Part shown: positions 7,326-12,616 of the stretch, piece after piece
Numbering within the stretch: position 1 is the first letter of the stretch
Layout: every line of letters begins with the position of its first letter
Assembly (NCBI GenBank): GCA_003024985.2
Contig: PXIH01S0029070.1
Source of the DNA: Euperipatoides rowelli
Taxonomy: Eukaryota > Onychophora > Udeonychophora > Euonychophora > Peripatopsidae
Length of the DNA: 12,616 nucleotides
Reading direction: 5' to 3' (one strand)
Program-made: the position numbers and the translations under genes
The notes under the pieces: generated by a model
What the model saw: only the letters and a program-made list of their open reading frames with translations
Told to the model about the DNA's origin: nothing
The model's database searches: none

Positions 7326-7963
7326 CATTTCCTTTTATTAGTCATTCTTATTTGCATATCATCTGACTGTGAATTACCATAAAAGTAATACATTGAATAT
7401 TTCTGTTGCATTGTTTTGTTGTGCAGTGCTATACCAACTAAGCATTTCCAGGCGGAAAACAATATTATCTTAATCCATATGGTTTCATAAATGGATAATC
7501 CATTAATCTGTCCACACCCATGAAAAAAGACTGGTTGGCGGATGGATTAACCTTTAATAAATCAAAATTGATTGTATATTAGTCAGAGTGGTCATTGACC
7601 CCCACAGGTAAAAATGTGGATATTTGGTAATTCATATCTGATCTGTAATATTGATGACCTCTGACTAATATGTATTATTCGCCTTAAAATACTGCAAGAA
7701 AAGCTTGAGCAATAAATTTGTGCAGCCCACTGAAAACATGCCCACGTATTATGCGTTTATTATCAACTAGGAAGTATTTACAATAATCTTAATTTATTCA
7801 CTATCATTTGCATTTTTGAATTTCAAATATCTACAGTATTTGAGATCCTAGCCCATAAAGATTTGGATACCAATTAATATAATTATGATTCAATTGAAGA
7901 TGTTGATGTAAGGATAACATCAGTAGAATTGGTCAATTAGGCACTGTAGGTATATCCTATTTT
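7326..7963. other. Non-coding stretch; no gene seen
   Basis: AT-rich sequence between the foldback at 7272-7325 and the hAT-like element. It holds an imperfect inverted repeat at 7575-7673. A weaker inverted pairing lies around 7500-7553, between the stretches CCATTAATCTGTCC and GGATGGATTAA. No open frame with recognisable motifs and no splice-flanked exon was found. Confidence 0.5.
7575..7673. repeat. Imperfect inverted repeat, about 21-bp arms
   Basis: The left arm, about 7575-7595 (core ATATTAGTCAGAG, then GGTCAT), is inverted at about 7652-7672 (core CTCTGACTAATAT), with a small indel between the arms. The spacer is about 56 bp. The size and structure suggest a degraded MITE, but no target-site duplication was established. 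Confidence 0.6.
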
Positions 7964-8160
7964 TATGTACCCAGGGGTTCCCAACCCTGTGACCTCGAGC
8001 ACCATGGCACCCGTCGACCAATTTGTGTGTGTTCCTGCTGTTCGACCACAAAATGAAAGCTTGTCCACGTTAACTTGGAAGCGCCCAGATCTCATTGATT
8101 TAGATTGTGAGTGGTTAGGCAACCAATTTTAAGCAGTTATTTCCTTGTAAATTGGCCTCT

Positions 8161-8178
8161 TTATTATTATTATTATTA
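8161..8178. repeat. (TTA)6 microsatellite
   Basis: Six perfect TTA units inside the left part of the hAT-like element. Confidence 0.95.
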
Positions 8179-9028
8179 GGTATATTTATTCTATCAATGT
8201 GAGAATTAGGCTATACATAAAGGCCTGGCCCCGAAGGATGTGGCATCTATTTACAAATATAATAAATGTTTGATTAGTAAAAAAATATATACAATAAAAT
8301 ATTTCCAGAAAAAAAAAAGAGTTCCNTCTAAAGTTCTCAACCACTTTACAAACTTCTATTTTGTGTTTTGTAGCAGTCATATACTTTCAGCATTATAGAA
8401 AGTAGGTAAAAAAATAGTTCTGGCACACCAATCAAATTTAAACACCCATAATGCATTATGTTAACAATATTTTTTACACAGAATGCATTGAAATTTAAAA
8501 ATATTTTTATACAGCACACATTTTGGGCTCTAACATTATCCACAATGTAGGATGTAGTCCATGATGTCATCAACAGAAATTCTCAAACAATCCTGAGGGC
8601 AAGTGTCACCCTCCCAAGGGGGTATATGGCTCATTTGCAACTCATTGCTTATATTTGCATATTTATCAACTGTATGTGATGTGTTCCAAATATTCACAAA
8701 GATGGACATGGTACTATATGGAGGATCAAAAAATTGCCACCCCTGGGTTCAAGATTACAACAATTTTTTTTTCCTTCTCTAAAGTGCCATATAAAAAACA
8801 GATGGAAGTGAATAATTACAGAAAAATGCTTCAGGGGTCCTGGAACATGATACGGTGTATAACTATGCTGTTTGTATATACAGTAATAAGACATTAATTG
8901 AACATTAATCCACTGTACCAAAGTATTCAAACCCAAAGGAAATACTATTAGTATGATAAAAGAAATAATAAATTACTGTAACTAAAGAAAAAAGACTATA
9001 AATAAATCATCATAACAACTTCAATTAC

Positions 9029-9213
9029 GGTGCCAATTAAATCTGGGCGTTTATTTATAATCCCTAAGAGATTTGTCAAAGGAATAAAAATGATTCTTCT
9101 TATGGATAGATTTATTATCTTCTTACGATTTAACCACATTTTACAATAATTTTTATTCCTTTGACAAATCTCTTAAGGATTTTAAAATTAAATACCCGGA
9201 TTAAATTGGCACC
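9029..9213. mobile_element. MITE-like foldback element, 185 bp
   Basis: The outer ends are GGTGCCAATT and its inverse AATTGGCACC. The arms continue inverted and imperfect for about 70 bp each, including a 25-base block (AAGAGATTTGTCAAAGGAAT and following bases, from 9065) that is exactly inverted at 9151-9175. The middle is about 50 bp of unrelated AT-rich sequence. ATTA occurs just outside both ends (9024-9027 and 9214-9217), with one extra C on the left, compatible with a TA- or TTA-type duplication as in mariner- or Harbinger-like MITEs. There is no coding capacity. The superfamily is unsettled. Confidence 0.75.
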
Positions 9214-9955
9214 ATTATCGATGTCCGAAATGTTTGTTTGTATAGATCCTTTTTTCGTTAGTTAATTTATTGTTTCCTTTATCATATTTTAAAGCATACC
9301 ATTCATGGATTGCTATTTCCTTCAGGTTTGTATAACTGCATTTAAGGATTTATAATCTTCTGGCTCCTGGTTTGTAGGACGGTTAAACATTATAGGCTAC
9401 AGGAAATGCATAACTTGATTATGGGTTCAATTTTAGACATGCCAAAAATATTAAAAATCATAAATGTTATGGAGAAAAGTAAATGTTAGTACGATGTTTA
9501 TAGATTATTTAAATATGTTTGGTTCAAATCCTTTTTCTAGAGTCATCTTTGTGAATAGAGTTGTTGGTCCAAAATTAATTTACTTTGTTACTTGTTGCAT
9601 ATTTAGGAAAAAGTGAATTAATGCTGTTAATTTTTGTTTCATAAAATATATTTTAAAGAAAGCTCACATGTTTCTTTCATTCATTAAAGCTACCTAAAAA
9701 AATGTGTTGGTTAAGGATTAATTAATTTTCCATTGTTTTTTGAAATAGTCATCCTTAAACATTTTGTAAAATTTCTAGTTCTATTACAAGTTTCTATTGT
9801 TTATCATGCTTGCATGGTTTGATTATTAATTTCCCTTCAATTTGAGAATTATAATTTTTCTTAAAGGATGATGTTTAAAACATTGATTTTTTTTACCTCT
9901 CTAACATGGCCAAAAGCAGTCAATCACTTTGTGATGTTTCTTTCCGCATAGTCGC

Positions 9956-9988
9956 TTCTTACTAATCTGCTAGCCAGATTAGTAAGAA
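9956..9988. repeat. Perfect hairpin, 14-bp arms
   Basis: TTCTTACTAATCTG at 9956-9969 is exactly inverted at 9975-9988 around CTAGC. GCATA just upstream and TATGC just downstream can extend the stem across a bulge. It lies within the hAT-like interval; origin unknown. Confidence 0.85.
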
Positions 9989-10238
9989 TATGCCTAAACT
10001 AATTCAGCAATATCAAACAAATCACAAAATTTTCCTGTTTACTCAAGATAAAATTTCATAGAAATACAAACTACCAAATTCTCACCAATTCGTTCATTTT
10101 CCATTATAAATAATATAATACAATACTTCTCGCAAGTGCACGATATGAGTACAGTCCCATAACCATATAAAAACAAATGAGTATGCACTTATACATTTGG
10201 TCATGTACATTAGGTGATGTGGTTCACTGCAATGAGGC

Positions 10239-10301
10239 TCTATTTACAGTTTATAGGCATCTTAGTAATAAATTGCTAAGAGGCTTATAAACTATAAATA
10301 G
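10239..10301. repeat. Imperfect hairpin, about 27-bp arms
   Basis: The left arm (10239-10265: CTATTTACAGTTTATA, GGCATCTTAG) is inverted at 10275-10301 with a few mismatches and a one-base bulge, around a 9-base AT-rich loop. Probably a small foldback element inside the hAT-like interval. Confidence 0.7.
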
Positions 10302-10407
10302 CACTTCATAGTATTTCCAGTGTTGGGGAATTCTGCAGTTTCCCCAAATTATATGCTAACAAATCCAAATGAAACCTCAAAAGTAAATGATTAGTCCAAA
10401 AATTTGT

Positions 10408-10424
10408 AAAAAAAAAAAAAAAAA
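10408..10424. repeat. Poly(A) run of 17, followed by TAAATAAA
   Basis: Seventeen A in a row. It could be the tail of an old retroposed sequence on the + strand, but no parent element was recognised to its left. Confidence 0.9.
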
Positions 10425-11378
10425 TAAATAAAATGCAATCCCGGTAACTTGGTTCTGTGACTACAACATTGGCCAAGTAGTGTGGGATGCATATCTGGGG
10501 AACTGGTTTGAGGCAGTACCTCTTCAGGGGTTTTTTTCCATGTACAATGGCTTTGTGGAACTTTTCTAAATGAAAAAAAGCAGAGTTTATGGAAAATTTG
10601 CAAGAAACCCACAAAGTTATGGCAAGATGGGGAAGCCGGAGACGTAGAATTTGACCTTAAGAACAGACAACCCTAAAAACCACTGTAATTCATTAATGAA
10701 GGTGTACAGATGACAGCTTGAGCTTGTTGTAATTAAAGGAGATTGTAATGTGAATAAACTTCTAAATAAGCACACAGATTTTCCTCTGGGGAAATGTATT
10801 TTTAAAATAAAAATAAAATGAAAATTATTTCTTATAAACCCCAAAATTTACTTATCTCATCACATTTACTATTCAGATTTACTTTTGATTAATTAAACAA
10901 GTGTCTGGGTATCAAATGTACCATTGTCTTTTCCTCCCACAACCAACCAATAGCCTATGACCAAGTTAAAAGGGTGGGGGGATCAAAGTTTAGATTTTTC
11001 TTCCAAAAATAAAAATTATATAGGCCTATNCACATCATAGTCATAGAACACAATAAAAAATAAGATAAAACTAAACATAAAATGTTAACAGAAAGATAAC
11101 AAAGGTGGCCATAGGCGCCATATTCCATCTTTTGTGCCAAGTTAACGTGGATGAACTTGAGTGCAATGCATGAAAATGGCTGAATTTAGTAGTCGTGGAG
11201 ATAGTTAGAGAATTGTCTAATTTGAATAAATACATGCAATACAGTCAAGATTCTAACTTGTTTTTGACATCTGCGCATATATTTTCGTCATTACGAAAAA
11301 TATAGATGGTGCCCACCGCAATACCAATATTTTAGAATGTGCTCAAGGGTGCAAAAAGGCTGAGAACCTATATGTACA

Positions 11379-12311
11379 CAATAGGGCCTGTACCATTTAC
11401 AGTACCATCTACACTTGGCGCGGAAACTATTTTTAGAAACTTTAAGTGGTGTTTTCTCTTAGATAAAAAAAATCTTTAATGCCCGTGTAACGGGCTTAAA
11501 CAAAAAAAATTTTGAATGCCCTTATAATGGGCTTATTCGCTCGTGTATTATAAAGGGAAAATGATCTTAAAGTGAAGCAGTGTATATTATTGTATATTAG
11601 TCATTTTAAAGCTAATTCTTATTTTTTTTACATAGGCCTAATTGCGGGTATTGTAGGTAAACAGAGGCATTTGACCATTGGAGACATGACGGTTTTAAAC
11701 AGAAACAATTTTATTTGTCTGTCTGTCTGTTCAAAAGAAGGCTCACTTAAAAAAATAAACACTAAGACTAAAAAAAAAAGTTATTTTGTATTTTTAATTT
11801 GTTCCTAGCTTGAGCAAGACTACCGACAGATCTTGACTAATGAAATATTCATAATTATGAATATTAATAACTATTATATTATTTTTGTAAAAAAAATATT
11901 TAATTATTCCACGCATGATTGATGAATGAATGAATGGATGTTATTTTTAAAAAACAATCTGTTATGACTTCATAAGATTATTTCAGGCTCAAATTTTGTG
12001 AATATGAAAACAAAAATTAAATAAGCCTAATATTTGAAAGATTATTTTAGATTGTAACTTTTGACTTATCTGGCCATTTAATAGAAAGAACTTGTTGCCA
12101 ATTTTAAAAAAATATTTTTTAATTTTTTTTTTAAATATATTTCTCCAATAGAGGGAGCAATGATCGTGTTTTATTACAATTCAATTTTTAAATTATATGT
12201 CTGTAGTCCTCTCCCTTTAAACAACATTTTCTACTGTAGACCTATACGCTTTGGGGAGATATTTTCTAACGTCATTGTTTAGAAAATAATAACTTTTACT
12301 ATACCATAGAT
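11379..12311. other. Non-coding AT-rich stretch; no gene seen
   Basis: This holds the twin hairpins at 11481-11532, a short GTCT run near 11718-11730, a GAAT-type run near 11921-11937 and many A/T homopolymers. The 78-codon frame at 11572-11808 is low in complexity and has no ATG-linked or splice-linked coding signal or family motif. Confidence 0.5.
11481..11532. repeat. Two tandem hairpins with GCCC...GGGC arms
   Basis: GCCCGTGTAACGGGC (11481-11495) and GCCCTTATAATGGGC (11518-11532) are 37 bases apart start to start. Each is preceded by AAT and followed by TTA, so they are also direct repeats of one 21-base unit. The first has 6-base arms; the second has its inner pair mismatched. Confidence 0.8.
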
Positions 12312-12616
12312 CAGGGATGGAAAATAGGTGGCGCTCAGGCCAAAGATGGCACTTTAGATTTTCGGCGGCCAGCCAGAAATTTAAGTTATCATTGAAATTT
12401 TATCATATAAAATATATATTCAAACTTAAATGGCTTAAAATTAGAATAAATTTCATTTATTAAACAACATCGCTATAATTGCAGGTGTGGCGAGTACCAT
12501 TTATTTATATACAATGAATATTAACATATATGTAGCCTTGGTATGAAAAAAATAACATCAACTTTTATTTAATTTCGGCACATGGGCCAAACTGACATCA
12601 GCTTGTGTTCAATTTC
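12312..12616. mobile_element. Possible hAT-like element end, running off the window
   Basis: CAGGGATGG at 12312 is a plausible hAT terminus. It is followed by GC-rich sequence with GGCGCTCAGGCC and GGCGGCCAGCC in an otherwise AT-rich area, as is common near hAT ends. The second end and target-site duplication would lie outside the window, so this is weak. Confidence 0.25.

Larger units (their letters stand above)
7972..11370. mobile_element. Probable non-autonomous hAT-like DNA transposon, about 3.4 kb
   Basis: The left end reads CAGGGGTTCCCAACC, followed by CTCGAGCAC and GGCACC. The right end, on the minus strand, reads TAGGTTCTCAGCC, then TTGAGCAC and GGGCACC. Both have the usual hAT terminal form (CAGGGGTT-C-x-CAACC with nearby GCACC). 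The 8 bases outside the left end are TATGTACC (7964-7971) and those outside the right end are TATGTACA (11371-11378), a 7-of-8 match at the hAT target-site length. A 15-base motif at 8064-8078 is repeated exactly inverted at 11137-11151. No transposase-like frame is seen inside, so it would depend on an enzyme made elsewhere. The interior holds foldbacks and two Ns (8326, 11030). Two unrelated hAT ends remain possible. Confidence 0.55.

Noticed and set aside
7937-8122. 61-codon minus-strand open frame
   Set aside because: Covers the hAT-like terminal repeat and adjoining repeat sequence; no protein motif.
8326-8326. Further Ns at 8326 and 11030 as possible misjoins
   Set aside because: No duplicated flank or interrupted feature is visible at either, so they may be single ambiguous bases.
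8655-8936. Overlapping 80-codon open frames on both strands
   Set aside because: Neither shows a recognisable domain, splice context or codon pattern; expected by chance inside the repeat interval.
9521-9531. GGTTCAAATCC, a match to the tRNA/SINE B box
   Set aside because: No acceptable A box at the right distance and no cloverleaf pairing around it; could be a chance hit or a very old SINE trace.
10306-10844. Minus-strand open frames of 73-102 codons
   Set aside because: They run through a poly(A) tract (poly-Phe antisense) and lack any motif.
11021-11640. Repeated TAGGCCTA palindromes (11021-11028 and 11633-11640)
   Set aside because: Only two exact copies, at no regular spacing; too few to call a repeat or regulatory element.

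Overview
The window is animal (metazoan), probably invertebrate, genomic DNA. It is strongly AT-rich, its host gene is split by GT-AG introns, and it is dominated by degenerate LINEs of the CR1/L2 type, hAT-like DNA-transposon ends and short foldback repeats. There are no bacterial-style operons, rRNA or convincing tRNA genes. The species cannot be named from the sequence.

Host gene. Exons of one alpha-arrestin (ARRDC/TXNIP-like) gene lie on the + strand. They are a tentative exon at about 120-227 (interdomain linker and first strand of the arrestin C domain), a clear internal exon at 498-683, and a clear exon at 5999-6307 (last C-domain strands plus tail). All visible junctions are phase 0. 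The stretch that normally carries the family's G-Y-x-P-G-E segment is not seen between the first two exons.

Transposons. Right of exon 498-683 is an antisense CR1/L2-like LINE fragment (element B), cut in two at 1664 and 6956. A second LINE (element A, + strand, about 4.5 kb once an assembly fault is discounted) is inserted in it. Element A has ORF1 remnants, an endonuclease, a reverse transcriptase, and a 3' hairpin with an (AAAT)n tail. It is inactivated by stops, frameshifts and a lost endonuclease residue. Its ORF1 and ORF2 share one frame and are separated only by a TAG followed by CAATTA, which matches the known UAG-CAR-YYA stop-codon readthrough context.

Assembly fault. Bases 5604-5757 and 6349-6502 are identical over 154 bp. 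The first copy ends at an N (5758) and the second starts after an N (6348). The 589-bp piece between the Ns carries the arrestin exon and splits element A's RT gene. Joining 5757 to 6503 restores the LINE reading frame, and the flanking halves of element B also match up. The piece therefore looks like a small contig dropped between two unmerged overlapping contigs.

Right half. From 7972 to 11370 there is a probable 3.4-kb non-autonomous hAT-like element, with related terminal motifs, an inverted 15-bp subterminal motif and near-identical 8-bp flanks (TATGTACC/TATGTACA). It contains a MITE-like foldback (9029-9213) and smaller hairpins. No host gene is recognised between 6600 and 12616. The last 300 bp may begin another hAT-like element.
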